From NCBI RefSeq assembly GCF_029869925.1, contig NZ_CP118605.1:1-64000 (forward strand): a stretch of DNA of 64,000 nt. The letters are read 5' to 3'. Origin of the DNA: Microbulbifer bruguierae (GTDB lineage: Bacteria; Pseudomonadota; Gammaproteobacteria; Pseudomonadales; Cellvibrionaceae). The notes under the pieces are model-generated. The model did not search any database and had not been told where the DNA came from. It saw nothing but the letters and a program-made list of their open reading frames with translations. Every line of letters starts with the position of its first letter. The stretch's first letter is position 1. Made by a program: the position numbers and the translations under genes. Shown here in pieces: positions 37,424-46,893 of the stretch.

Positions 37424-38062
37424 TCAAAACTGTGCGCTGATCTCCGAGGGATCGGAAAACAGGTAGGCGGGCTTATGTGCCTCCAGTTCCTGCCGGGAGC
37501 CGTACCCCCAGAGCACCCCCGCGGCGTGGAGGCCATTTGTGTGTGCAGCGCTCAGGTCGAAGTGGCGGTCGCCAACCATCAGGGCCTGGGTGCTGATGCG
37601 ACTTTCCGCGAGTAGCTGTGCCAGCTGCTGCCCCTTGGTGATGCCCACGTCGCCACCACTGACAAACTCGAAATAGTGGTGCAGATTGAACTGCTTGAGA
37701 ATTCTGCTGGCAAAATCCGCACGCTTGGATGTGCAGACACCGAGGCGAATACTGTCGTTGCGGCTCAGGTGCTCCAGCATTTCGGTGATGCCGGGGTAGA
37801 GCGCATTTTCTGCGTAACCGGTCTCGCCGTAGCGTTCACGGTATTTGTCCACCATCGAGCGAATCAGCACCTGGTTACTACTGCCGCTCAGGTGGGCCAT
37901 GGAATCTTCCAATGGTGGGCCAATGTGAGGCGTGAGTTCACGGGCGGGGCGAGGGGCAAATTCGTGAAACTCGAGGGCGTGGTTCATGGAGTTGATGAAA
38001 CCCTCGGCGGGGTCGCTCAGTGTGCCGTCCAGGTCAAACAGCAGCCATTCGTAGTCGGCCAA
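37424..38062 (-). CDS. HAD-family phosphatase, Gph-like
   Basis: This 212-residue HAD hydrolase has motif I DLDGT at 10-14, motif II CTSK, and motif IV GDRHFDLSAAHTNG near 160-175. The cap and overall pattern resemble phosphoglycolate phosphatase and related 5'-nucleotidases, but the substrate is not certain. A TTG start at 38062 is chosen because AGGAG lies 7 bases upstream; an earlier TTG at 38089 is less well placed. It follows ybaK on the same strand with a 45-base gap. Confidence 0.8.
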   Translation of the reverse strand: MADYEWLLFDLDGTLSDPAEGFINSMNHALEFHEFAPRPARELTPHIGPPLEDSMAHLSGSSNQVLIRSMVDKYRERYGETGYAENALYPGITEMLEHLSRNDSIRLGVCTSKRADFASRILKQFNLHHYFEFVSGGDVGITKGQQLAQLLAESRISTQALMVGDRHFDLSAAHTNGLHAAGVLWGYGSRQELEAHKPAYLFSDPSEISAQF

Positions 38063-38107
38063 TATTTTTCTCCTCGATTTCGCCTGCAAATCCTTGATGA
38101 AAATGCG

Positions 38108-38575
38108 TTAAAGCACCAGCTCTGCAAACTGGCCCCGGGTCAGTTGCAGCAGGTCCCGGGGAGCCAGTTCAATTTCCAGCCCACGCCGACCGGCGCTGAC
38201 AAAGACTGTCCGCTCCGCTTCTGCGGAAATGTGCAGAAATGTTGGCAGAAGTTTTTTTTGCCCCAGAGGGCTTACACCCCCGAGTACATAGCCGGACGAG
38301 CGCATGACCTCATTTTTGTCCGCCATGGCCGCTTTTTTTGCACCTGCAGCCCGGGCGATAAGTTTCATGTTGAGCTGGCTTTCTACTGGCAGGATGGCCA
38401 CCACCAGGGATTTTCCATCCAGTGTGACTACCAACGTCTTGAATACCTTTTGGGGATCCAGCCCAAGTTTTTCTGCCGCTTCCAATCCGTAGGACTCCGC
38501 CGACGGATCGTGGGCGTATTCGTGGATGCGATAGGTAATTTTCGCTTTGCTGGCGCAATTGATGGCGGGAGTCAT
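38108..38575 (-). CDS. ybaK: Cys-tRNA(Pro)/Cys-tRNA(Cys) deacylase YbaK
   Basis: YbaK hydrolyses cysteine wrongly attached to tRNA-Pro. The 155-residue protein matches E. coli YbaK from MTPAIN onwards, with the editing-domain stretches FKTLVV, AAGAKKAAMAD and GYVLGGVSPLGQKK. The ATG at 38575 has AGGAA 8 bases upstream; a TTG at 38581 is possible but less likely. It precedes the HAD phosphatase on the minus strand. Confidence 0.93.
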   Translation of the reverse strand: MTPAINCASKAKITYRIHEYAHDPSAESYGLEAAEKLGLDPQKVFKTLVVTLDGKSLVVAILPVESQLNMKLIARAAGAKKAAMADKNEVMRSSGYVLGGVSPLGQKKLLPTFLHISAEAERTVFVSAGRRGLEIELAPRDLLQLTRGQFAELVL

Positions 38576-38629
38576 GCCCAATGTTCCTGTCAGGTTTCAG
38601 ATATTCTCCCCCGATTGTGACGGAATTAC

Positions 38630-38661
38630 AAAAAAGGCCTGACAATACTGTCGGGCCTTTT
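38630..38661 (-). terminator. Terminator of pepD
   Basis: On the minus strand AGGCCCGACA and TGTCAGGCCT pair with one mismatch over a 4-base loop, and six T follow. It lies about 30 bases after the pepD stop and before ybaK. Confidence 0.75.
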
Positions 38662-38692
38662 CGATATGAAAACGCGTAACAGCGGTTAGTCG

Positions 38693-40156
38693 TCAGGGAA
38701 TTGCCGCAACCACCCTGATGAAATAGTCCCAGAAATTCGCCACGCTCTGTATGTGCACCCGCTCTTCCGGCGAATGCGCCCGGCGGATGGTGGGGCCGAA
38801 GGAGACCATATCCCAGTTGGGGTAGGGTTTCGCCAGCAGGCCGCACTCCAGGCCCGCATGGATCACTTTGACTTCGGGCTCAACGCCCTCCATTTCGCGG
38901 TATACGTCCTTCATCAGTGCCAGCAGCGGCGACTGCATATTGGGCGTCCAGCCGGGGTAGGCATTGTCCAGCGAAGCTTCTGCGCCTGCCAGCTGGAAGG
39001 CAGCGGCCACGTTGCGTCCGTGCTGATCGCGGGCACTGTCGGAGAGGCTGCGTACCAGGCACTGAATACGAATCTGGTGTTTGCCATCTACCTCTTCGGT
39101 TACCACCCGTGCCAGGTTGTTGGACGTATCGGCGATTCCTTCCAGTGCGCTGCTCATACGTTCCACGCCGTTCGGGCAGCAGCGAATGACCCGAATCAGT
39201 TTCAGCTGGCTGTCCCGGTCGATAGCTGTCGACGGCGCCTCTGTTTCTTCCAGGGCAATATCCAGTCGCTCTTCGTTATCCAGTTCAGCTTTGACCGCGC
39301 CGATGGCCTGAGTGGCAATTTCCAGCAGGTGTGTCGTCGTGTCCGCGGGTACCGTGATCACGGTGAATGACTCGCGGGGAATGGCATTGCGCAGGCTGCC
39401 GCCGTCGAGGCTTGCGATACGCAATTCGGGAATTTCATCGAGGGCTGTGTCGATAATACGGTTGGCAATCTTGTTGGCGTTGCCGCGGCCCTTGTCGATA
39501 TCCAGACCGGAGTGGCCACCACGCAGGCCGCGCACGCTCAGCTTGAACGCTCGGTGGTCGGCGGGCACCGGTTCCGGGACATAGGGCAGGGCGGCGTTCA
39601 CGTCCACGCCGCCAGCACAGCCCACGTAGAGTTCACCTTCGTCCTCGGTGTCCAGGTTTAGCAGCAGGTCCGCTTCAAAGTGGCCCGGTTGCAGGTGTTT
39701 GGCGCCGGTCATGCCGGCCTCTTCGTCGATCGTCAGCAGGGCTTCGAGGGCGGGGTGGGGAATATCTGTGGATTCCAGCAGCGCCAGGATGGCCGCAACA
39801 CCGATGCCGTTGTCCGCCCCCAAGGTGGTGCCTTCAGCGGTGACCCATTCGCCGTCGATGTAGGGCTTGATGGAATCGGTCAGGAAGTCGTGCTCGGTGT
39901 CGGCATTTTTCTGCGGCACCATGTCCACATGACTTTGCATGGCCAGGGTTTTGCGATTTTCCATACCCGGGGTTGCGGGCTTTTTGATGATGATATTGCC
40001 GATCTGGTCCAGCTTGGCGTCGAGCCCGCGCTTTTGGGCGAAGTCGACAATGTAAGCCACCACCTTGTCTTCGTGCTTGGACGGGCGAGGGATTTCACAC
40101 AGTTTGGCGAAGTGTTTCCACAGCGGGGCAGGGTTCAGTTCAGCAATACTTGACAT
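38693..40156 (-). CDS. pepD: Cytosol nonspecific dipeptidase PepD (M20)
   Basis: PepD hydrolyses many unblocked dipeptides in the cytoplasm. The 487-residue M20 metallopeptidase has metal ligands in QSHVDMV and ADNGIGVAA and the catalytic acid in TIDEEAGMTG. Its lid domain follows at about 210-400. The ATG at 40156 has AAGGA 6 bases upstream; an earlier in-frame ATG at 40171 is not favoured. It ends at a terminator and stands between ybaK and rnb. Confidence 0.93.
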   Translation of the reverse strand: MSSIAELNPAPLWKHFAKLCEIPRPSKHEDKVVAYIVDFAQKRGLDAKLDQIGNIIIKKPATPGMENRKTLAMQSHVDMVPQKNADTEHDFLTDSIKPYIDGEWVTAEGTTLGADNGIGVAAILALLESTDIPHPALEALLTIDEEAGMTGAKHLQPGHFEADLLLNLDTEDEGELYVGCAGGVDVNAALPYVPEPVPADHRAFKLSVRGLRGGHSGLDIDKGRGNANKIANRIIDTALDEIPELRIASLDGGSLRNAIPRESFTVITVPADTTTHLLEIATQAIGAVKAELDNEERLDIALEETEAPSTAIDRDSQLKLIRVIRCCPNGVERMSSALEGIADTSNNLARVVTEEVDGKHQIRIQCLVRSLSDSARDQHGRNVAAAFQLAGAEASLDNAYPGWTPNMQSPLLALMKDVYREMEGVEPEVKVIHAGLECGLLAKPYPNWDMVSFGPTIRRAHSPEERVHIQSVANFWDYFIRVVAAIP

Positions 40157-40247
40157 GGTTTTTCCTTGCAACAGGGCCTAGGGTCAGGGCCGGAAACGGC
40201 CGCAGGCTTTTGGCGCTGCGGCTGGAAGTTTAGTCTGGAAATAGTTC

Positions 40248-40266
40248 GGCGCGGAGGTTCCGCGCC
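40248..40266 (-). terminator. Weak hairpin after rnb
   Basis: GGCGCGG (40248-40254) and CCGCGCC (40260-40266) are perfect arms with a 5-base loop, 16 bases after the rnb stop. No strong T-run follows on the minus strand, so termination may be partial. Confidence 0.4.
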
Positions 40267-40281
40267 TGAGCTTTTATTCGT

Positions 40282-42252
40282 TTATTCGTTGGTGGCAGGT
40301 GCAGCTTCAGTTGCCAGTTCATCCGTCACCAGCTCAAAAGCAATGCGACGTTTTTCGGTATCCACGGCACTGAGCTTTACCTGTACCTGCTGCTCCAGCT
40401 GGAAGGACTCTTCACCGCGAGTAATGCGCAGGTGTTTGCCGTCGAACTCGAACGGCTGCTTTTTGCTGTTGAAGCGCACAAAACCGTTGATGCCATTGTC
40501 TTCCAGGCGCACGCCGATACCGGCACCGTTCACCAGGGTGATCTGGCCGCTGAATATTTCACCCACCTTGCTTTCCAGGTACTGGCAATACAGCCATTGC
40601 TGTAGTGCTCTGTCCGCCTGGCGACCAGTGCTGACACTCTGTTGCAGTTCGCCGCTGGCAGATTCATTCAGCGCCGGGAGATCATTACCTTCCAGTGCTG
40701 CGCGCAAAACGCGATGGTTGTGCAGATCGTTGAATTTGCGGATCGGGGAGGTGACGGTAGCGTAATGTGCAATGCCCAGTCCCAGGTGGGCCGCGGCACT
40801 GTGACTCAACTCTCCCGGGCGCAACATGCGCTTAAGTACAGCGAGCACATTGTGCATGGCAGTATCGCTGTGGGACTCCAGCTGTTTTACCAGTTTCAGG
40901 TAAACATCAAGTTGGTGCAGATCCTGCTCGGCGAACTCTGGCAGCACCTCTTTCAGCAGCGCGCGGATCTCGGCCATACGCTCGTCGCGGAACCCCAGGT
41001 GTACGGAAAAGCAGCCAGCGCCGAGTTGCGCGAGTTTTTCGCCGGCACTGAAATTGGCCGCCAGCATGGCTTCTTCCACCATCCGCTGGGCCGCGGTGCG
41101 GGGTTGCTTTTCAATGCGCTCGATTTTGCGCTGTGTGTTGAGGATCAGCTCGTAATCCGGTCGGTCCTCCATGATCAGGGAGTGACCGGCGCGGTACTCG
41201 GCGCGCGCTTTGCTGAGTGCACCCAGGCTGCGGAGCTGTTCCTGCTGCTCTGCTGGCACGGCGCTGTCGTTACCTTCGATAAATGCGGCTACCTGCTGGT
41301 AGCTCAGTTTATGTTGCGAGCGGATCGCGGCGAACTCGTACTCGAAACCATTCAGGGCGCCGTCTTTGCCCACCGCAACATGCATCACCAGTGCCGGGCG
41401 CAGTTCTCCGGGCAGCAGGGAAAAGCTGTTTTCGCACAGATTCGCAGGCAACATGGGCAGGGTTTCGCCGGCCAGGTAAACGCTGTTGGCTCGCTGGTAG
41501 GCGTCTTTATCGAGGGCAGTGCCGGTGGCGATCAGGCTCGAAGGGTCGGCGACCGCAATATGCAGGGTCCAGCCATTTTCGGACTCGCTAACTGCCAGCG
41601 CATCGTCCATATCCCGGGTGGATTCCGCATCAATGGTCACAAAGCCCAGGGAGGACAGGTCTTTGCGGTCGCCACACAGGCTTTCCAGTTGTTCGGGAAT
41701 CTGTTGCGCCTGTTCCAGGGCGGCCTTGCTGAACTGGTTGGGCAAACGGTACTGGGCGACCACAAAGGCGTGCTCGATGCCCGCCAGGTCCGGTTTGCCG
41801 ATAACGCTCTCGACCTTTGCCTGGGATTTGCCGTCCTTGAACGGGTGGCGGGTCACACTGCAGGCGATGAAATCGCCGGGTTGAGCGGAGCTACGGGCTT
41901 TGGGTGGCAAAAAAATCCAGCGAGACAGGGCGTTGTCACTGGGCTGGATAAAGTGACCCTGGCCGCGCTGAATGTACTGACCTACCAGGTACTTGAGGTC
42001 TGATTCAATCAGCGAATCCAGCTCCGCGGACAGCTTGCCGTTTTCCTCTTCCGTCAGGCTTGCGCGCACCCGGTCGCCGGGGAATACCCGATCCATCTCT
42101 GCCGGTGGCAGGAATGCCTCGCGGCCGTCATCCAGCACCACGAATCCGAATTTTCCGCTGCTGCCGCGCACGCGGCCTTCGGCAAATTCTTTGGTGGAGC
42201 GGATATCGGATTTCAGCTGGGAAAGCTGTTTGAGGGCATCGGCATTAAGCAT
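40282..42252 (-). CDS. rnb: Ribonuclease II
   Basis: RNase II degrades RNA from the 3' end. The 656-residue protein has N-terminal cold-shock-like RNA-binding domains and the RNB catalytic core with the acidic cluster STRDMDDALAVSE. It has the family signature TSPIRKFNDLHNHRVL and a C-terminal S1 domain. The length is close to the E. coli enzyme (644) and shorter than RNase R. The ATG at 42252 is chosen; an upstream GTG at 42273 would add 7 residues. It is divergent from the leucine dehydrogenase gene. Confidence 0.85.
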   Translation of the reverse strand: MLNADALKQLSQLKSDIRSTKEFAEGRVRGSSGKFGFVVLDDGREAFLPPAEMDRVFPGDRVRASLTEEENGKLSAELDSLIESDLKYLVGQYIQRGQGHFIQPSDNALSRWIFLPPKARSSAQPGDFIACSVTRHPFKDGKSQAKVESVIGKPDLAGIEHAFVVAQYRLPNQFSKAALEQAQQIPEQLESLCGDRKDLSSLGFVTIDAESTRDMDDALAVSESENGWTLHIAVADPSSLIATGTALDKDAYQRANSVYLAGETLPMLPANLCENSFSLLPGELRPALVMHVAVGKDGALNGFEYEFAAIRSQHKLSYQQVAAFIEGNDSAVPAEQQEQLRSLGALSKARAEYRAGHSLIMEDRPDYELILNTQRKIERIEKQPRTAAQRMVEEAMLAANFSAGEKLAQLGAGCFSVHLGFRDERMAEIRALLKEVLPEFAEQDLHQLDVYLKLVKQLESHSDTAMHNVLAVLKRMLRPGELSHSAAAHLGLGIAHYATVTSPIRKFNDLHNHRVLRAALEGNDLPALNESASGELQQSVSTGRQADRALQQWLYCQYLESKVGEIFSGQITLVNGAGIGVRLEDNGINGFVRFNSKKQPFEFDGKHLRITRGEESFQLEQQVQVKLSAVDTEKRRIAFELVTDELATEAAPATNE

Positions 42253-42617
42253 GAAGGGTTCTCTGAGAAACACGGGTGGAGATCGATTTGGGCGCGGATT
42301 CTACCAGACGTCAGATTACAGACCAGTTTGAAACTGCCTGCGGGGCTGGCAGGCGCCAGAAATTGGGATGGGCAAAGAGGGCGGCTATGGGGGATCAGGA
42401 AGGGAAGCGGGGTTCGTTGGTTGTTTTATCCTAATATTTTATTTTAGATGGGATAAAATGGTTGTTGTGTTGCGGGTCTGCGCAAAGAACGCAATGTTCA
42501 TATGTCACGAGTGGCTATATGCTACGGGATCTAGAATAAAGCACGGTCGCGGATAGAGCCGACAAAATCGGCCGCGTCTGGCACCGAGGAACAACCGGCC
42601 TCCGGAGAGGAATGTTT
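42253..42617. other. 365-base divergent region between rnb and leucine dehydrogenase
   Basis: No gene is seen. The region should hold promoters for both genes. A perfect inverted repeat, TTTTATCC (42424-42431) and GGATAAAA (42451-42458), flanks an AT-rich spacer and looks like a regulator site. GGAGAGG at 42604-42610 is the ribosome-binding site of the dehydrogenase. Confidence 0.5.
42424..42458. promoter_or_regulatory. AT-rich inverted repeat, operator-like
   Basis: TTTTATCC and GGATAAAA are perfect 8-base arms 19 bases apart. The AT-rich centre and position upstream of an amino-acid catabolic gene are in the style of Lrp-type sites, but no match to a known consensus is claimed. Confidence 0.35.
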
Positions 42618-43694
42618 ATGAGTGTTTTTTCCCATCCCGCTTACGATAATCACGAAGAAGTTGCTTTCTATCACGACGCCAAAAGCGGCTTGAAAGCGAT
42701 TATCGCGGTACACAATACCAATCTGGGGCCATCCCTCGGCGGTTGCCGCATGTGGCCCTACGCGGATGATGCCGAGGCTCTAAATGACGTGCTGCGTTTA
42801 TCGCGAGGTATGACTTACAAGTCAGCTATGGCCGGTCTGAAGCTGGGTGGCGGCAAGTCGGTCATAATCGGCGATCCCCGCAAGCAGAAGACTCCGGAGC
42901 TGCTGCGCGCCATGGGCGACTTTCTCAATACGTTGGGAGGACGCTATATCACTGCGGAGGATTCGGGTACCAGCGTTGCCGATATGAAAATCATCGGCGA
43001 GCGCAGTGAATATGTTTCCGGCGTCATTGCCGGCCAGGAGCATGGCGGTGATCCGTCTCCCTCCACCGCATATGGTGTATTTGTGGGGCTGAAGGCCGCG
43101 GTAGCGCACCGCTGGGGACGCACTGACCTGAATGGCCTCAAAGTTTCCATACAGGGGGTGGGCAACGTCGGTTTCCGCCTGGCAAAACTGCTCAAACACG
43201 CCGGTGCAGAACTGTTTGTAACCGATATTTTTCAGGACAACGTGGATCGCGTAGTCAACGAGCTGGGCGCTACCGCGGTTTCTGCGGACGAGATCTTTGA
43301 CCTGGACGTTGACCTCTTTGCGCCCTGTGCTATGGGCGCCATCCTCAACGATGACACGATCAGCCGCCTGAAAGTGGGTGCGATTGCCGGTGCCGCCAAC
43401 AACCAGCTGGCGGAGGCGCGCCACGCGCAGATGTTGAAAGACAAGGGCATTCTTTATGCGCCTGACTATGTGATCAATGCCGGCGGTATCATCGATGTGT
43501 ATTATCAGCAGCTGGGCGAATACAACGCGGATCAGGTGAAGGCCCATATTGAAACCATCGGCACTACGCTGCAGGAAGTTTTTGAGCGCGCGGACCAATC
43601 TGGCGAAACCACCGCTCTCGTGGCGGACCGTATTGCCGAAGAGCGTTTTGGCCACAAAGATACGCTGAATTCGACGAACTCTGCCGCTGCCTAA
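42618..43694 (+). CDS. Leucine dehydrogenase (Glu/Leu/Phe/Val family)
   Basis: The enzyme reversibly deaminates leucine and other branched-chain amino acids using NAD. The 358-residue protein has the catalytic Lys80 in KLGGGKSVI, a second substrate lysine (Lys68) in [10 protein letters not shown], the aspartate-containing [11 protein letters not shown], and the Rossmann motif VGNVG. The ATG at 42618 is preferred over the ATG at 42612, because GGAGAGG is 7 bases upstream of the first and only 1 base from the second. A strong terminator follows. It likely feeds 2-oxo acids to catabolism. Confidence 0.9.
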   Translation: MSVFSHPAYDNHEEVAFYHDAKSGLKAIIAVHNTNLGPSLGGCRMWPYADDAEALNDVLRLSRGMTYKSAMAGLKLGGGKSVIIGDPRKQKTPELLRAMGDFLNTLGGRYITAEDSGTSVADMKIIGERSEYVSGVIAGQEHGGDPSPSTAYGVFVGLKAAVAHRWGRTDLNGLKVSIQGVGNVGFRLAKLLKHAGAELFVTDIFQDNVDRVVNELGATAVSADEIFDLDVDLFAPCAMGAILNDDTISRLKVGAIAGAANNQLAEARHAQMLKDKGILYAPDYVINAGGIIDVYYQQLGEYNADQVKAHIETIGTTLQEVFERADQSGETTALVADRIAEERFGHKDTLNSTNSAAA

Positions 43695-43720
43695 TACAGT
43701 GGAGAGCAAGCCAATTACCT

Positions 43721-43746
43721 CGGGCGCTACGGCGCCCGTTTTTTTT
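43721..43746 (+). terminator. Rho-independent terminator after leucine dehydrogenase
   Basis: CGGGCGC and GCGCCCG form a 7-bp stem around TACG, followed by eight T. Confidence 0.85.
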
Positions 43747-43907
43747 GCCTAAACTAAGCCGGCAGGAGCTGCAGTGTATTTTATCTGGGTATTTCATCGC
43801 TCATTACGGCCGTGAAAATTGTGAACAAATTTTCTCCGCGAAGCAGATATGTACGCGCAATCCGCCAGGCAGGCGGGTGAACAAACAAAAGATCAGGATT
43901 AGTGAAA

Positions 43908-46751
43908 ATGGATTTGAAACTGGCGTCGGGACGCTTGGCCCTGGCGGCCCTGATATTTTCCGGATTTTTAGCGGGCTGTGAAAAAAATGACAACCAGGTG
44001 GGGCACGAAGAGCACCACAAAGCACTCATGGTTGACAAAGAAGCTGCCGCCAGTAGTAAAGAGGCGGCACACGGCAACGAGGCCTATGTAGAGGCGCCAA
44101 AAATTGGGCTGCCATTTCACAAAGAAACACTCAAAAATGGCCTTACCGTAATCGTTCATGAAGACCACAAAGCGCCGGTGGTGGCGATTAATATCTGGTA
44201 CAAGGTGGGCTCCAAGGATGAGAGTCGAGGCAAGACCGGGTTTGCGCATTTGTTTGAACACCTGATGTTCAATGGGTCGGAAAACTTCCCGGGAGAATAT
44301 TTCGAACCGTTCCAGCGTTCCGGTGCCACGGACATGAACGGCACTACGAATAATGACCGCACCAATTATTTTGAGACAGTCCCTGTCGGAGCGCTGGATA
44401 TGGCGCTGTGGATGGAGTCTGACCGGATGGGGCATTTCAAGGGCGCCATCAGCCAGGAAAAACTGGATGAGCAGCGCGATGTGGTAAAAAACGAAAAGCG
44501 CCAGGGGGAGAATGCGCCGTACGGTAAAGCCTTTGATGTGATCGCCACCAGTACCTTTCCTTCAGACCATCCCTATTCCTGGACCACTATCGGCTCCATG
44601 GACGATCTGGATCAGGCCAGTCTGGAGGATGTAAAACAGTGGTTCACCGATTATTACCAACCCGCCAATGCAATTCTGGTCATCGCCGGTGATATTTCCG
44701 TAAAAAAGGCTATGGCCAAGGCGCGGCAGTATTTCGGTGATATACCCAGTACCTCAGTACCTGAAGAACTGAAAAACTGGGAGCTGCCCACGCAAGTCAA
44801 CAAGCGTGTGGAAATGACCGACCAGGTGCCGCAAACCCGGATCTACAAGGTGTGGAATGTACCGGCGGTTGGCGGTGAGGAAGAAAATGCCCTGGATTTA
44901 ATGACTTCACTGCTGGCCAATCGCAAAAATTCACTGCTATACCGGCGGTTGGTACGTGATGAACAGGTCGCTACCAGCGTGAGCGCTTTCTACTACGGTC
45001 GCCAGCTTGCCGGGCAGTTATTTGTGATGGTGGATGTCAAACCGGGACATTCCGTTGAAAAGGTCGAAAAACTGCTGGATGAAGAGTTGCGCGAGTTTGC
45101 CCACACCGGTGTCAGTGCCGATGAACTGCGCAGGATCAAGCAAAGCGAGTTTGCCAGTTTGGTAAAAGGGTTGGAGAAAATCGGTGGCTTTGGTGGGAAA
45201 ACCGATCTCCTGGCGCGTTCCGAATTCTATTACGGTGATCCAGGGGCATTACTCAAGTCGCTCGACGAATATGCCGATGTGTCGGAAAGGGATGTGCAGG
45301 AAGTGGCGGGCAAGTGGCTGAAGCCTGAGCATTTTACCCTGGTCATCCGCCCCAAAGAAAAGTTTGAGGTGAGCGGGAAACCCGTTGATCGCAACAAGCT
45401 ACCGGCAGTGGATAAAACAGTAGAACTGGAGTTGCCGAAGCAGCAGACATTTACACTGGGAAATGGACTCAAAGTGGTACTGGCGGAACGGCACGATACA
45501 CCGGCAGTATTTATGACTCTGCAATACCGAAGCGGGGCTTCTGCGGACGGCGACCTGCCCGGTTTGGCTTCGGTGGTAGCACGTATGCTGAGCGAGGGGG
45601 CGGGGCGATATGACAGCCTGGCGTTCAGTGCCCGCGAGGAGGAGCTGGGTGCGAGCATTAGTGCCGGCAGTGGACTTGATTTCAATTCCCTCAGTTTCTC
45701 CGCGCTGAAAACACAATTGGAACCCTCCCTGGAACTTTTCCGCGATGTCATTTCCGACCCGCTGTTTTCCGAAGAAGATCTGAAACGGGTCAAGTCCAAC
45801 TGGCTTGACTCAATCAAGCAGGAAGAGGCCCAGCCCCAGGGGCTGGCTCTTCGAGAATTGCCGCCACTGCTGTTTGGCAAGGATCACCCTTACGGTGCGC
45901 CACTCACCGGCTCAGGTACACCAGAGGCCATTGAATCGATCACCCGCGATCACCTGGTGAATTTTCACAAGACCTGGCTGCGCCCGGACAATGCCGAGCT
46001 CGTCGTGGTTGGGGATGTGACCAAAGAGGAAATCCAGCCGCTGTTGAATCAAACTCTGGGTCACTGGCATGCACCGAAAGAGTCTTTGCCCGAATTGGCG
46101 ATACCCACGGTAGAGCGTCCGCAAAAAGCGCGGATCTATCTGCTGGATCGTCCCGGTGCCGAGCAGAGCTATATCATGGCGGGACTGGTTATGCCGCCCT
46201 GGAAGCCAGAAGGGGCGGAGGCCTTCGATGCGATGGCTTCGGCCATCGCCGGCAAATTCACTTCCCGCATCAATATGAATTTGCGGGAAGAAAAACACTG
46301 GTCCTATGGTGCCCGCGCAGTCTCGATGGATACTGAAGCACAACGCCCGTATATCGTGTTTGCACCGGTACAGACCGACAAAACCGCCGCTTCTATGGCC
46401 GAATTGTTAAAAGAGTACCGGGCATATCTCGGCAGCCGCCCCATCGAGGAGGTGGAGCTTGCAGACTACAAGGACGACGAAATACTGAAGCAAAGTGCAC
46501 GTTTTCAGACCAAAGGACAGTTGCTTTCAAGTATCAGCTGGCAAGTGGAGAAGGGGTTGCCAGCGGAATACATTGCCGATTATCCGCAACGGGTAAGTGC
46601 CCTGACCCGAGATGCCGTGGAGGCGGCAGCGAAGGAATATCTCGCTCCCGACCAATTTACCTGGTTGGTGGTCGGTGATCTCGAGCAGATACAGAAAGAA
46701 ATAGAAGCACTGGATATTGGTCCGGTGGAGGTCTTGCCCAGCAAGCAATAA
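43908..46751 (+). CDS. M16 zinc metalloprotease lipoprotein
   Basis: This 947-residue pitrilysin-family protease is a predicted lipoprotein, with lipobox LAGC (Cys24). An acidic, histidine-rich linker follows. The first M16 half holds the inverted zinc motif HLFEH near residue 105. The second half lacks HxxEH, the usual two-domain pattern of periplasmic M16 enzymes. It probably degrades peptides in the periplasm. The ATG at 43908 is chosen over the GTG at 43902 because AGGA lies 9 bases upstream of it. It is flanked by terminators, so it is likely a single-gene unit. Confidence 0.88.
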   Translation: MDLKLASGRLALAALIFSGFLAGCEKNDNQVGHEEHHKALMVDKEAAASSKEAAHGNEAYVEAPKIGLPFHKETLKNGLTVIVHEDHKAPVVAINIWYKVGSKDESRGKTGFAHLFEHLMFNGSENFPGEYFEPFQRSGATDMNGTTNNDRTNYFETVPVGALDMALWMESDRMGHFKGAISQEKLDEQRDVVKNEKRQGENAPYGKAFDVIATSTFPSDHPYSWTTIGSMDDLDQASLEDVKQWFTDYYQPANAILVIAGDISVKKAMAKARQYFGDIPSTSVPEELKNWELPTQVNKRVEMTDQVPQTRIYKVWNVPAVGGEEENALDLMTSLLANRKNSLLYRRLVRDEQVATSVSAFYYGRQLAGQLFVMVDVKPGHSVEKVEKLLDEELREFAHTGVSADELRRIKQSEFASLVKGLEKIGGFGGKTDLLARSEFYYGDPGALLKSLDEYADVSERDVQEVAGKWLKPEHFTLVIRPKEKFEVSGKPVDRNKLPAVDKTVELELPKQQTFTLGNGLKVVLAERHDTPAVFMTLQYRSGASADGDLPGLASVVARMLSEGAGRYDSLAFSAREEELGASISAGSGLDFNSLSFSALKTQLEPSLELFRDVISDPLFSEEDLKRVKSNWLDSIKQEEAQPQGLALRELPPLLFGKDHPYGAPLTGSGTPEAIESITRDHLVNFHKTWLRPDNAELVVVGDVTKEEIQPLLNQTLGHWHAPKESLPELAIPTVERPQKARIYLLDRPGAEQSYIMAGLVMPPWKPEGAEAFDAMASAIAGKFTSRINMNLREEKHWSYGARAVSMDTEAQRPYIVFAPVQTDKTAASMAELLKEYRAYLGSRPIEEVELADYKDDEILKQSARFQTKGQLLSSISWQVEKGLPAEYIADYPQRVSALTRDAVEAAAKEYLAPDQFTWLVVGDLEQIQKEIEALDIGPVEVLPSKQ

Positions 46752-46770
46752 ACCGCGCTAGCTCAACCTG

Positions 46771-46802
46771 AAAAAGCCTGGTTCTGTAACCGGGCTTTTT
46801 TT
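46771..46802 (+). terminator. Rho-independent terminator after the M16 protease
   Basis: AAAAAGCCTGGTT and AACCGGGCTTTTT pair around a 4-base loop with one wobble pair, and T continue to 46802. Confidence 0.8.
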
Positions 46803-46893
46803 ATGGGCCGGGATTAGGGTAAATTGACGTGGTCAAAAAACTATCAATAACAAGGGCTGCGCGCTTTCGCCGGGCCAATACGCTGGATCTGTC

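Noticed and set aside
40642..42003. Plus-strand open frame across rnb
   Set aside because: Antisense to RNase II with no motif of its own.
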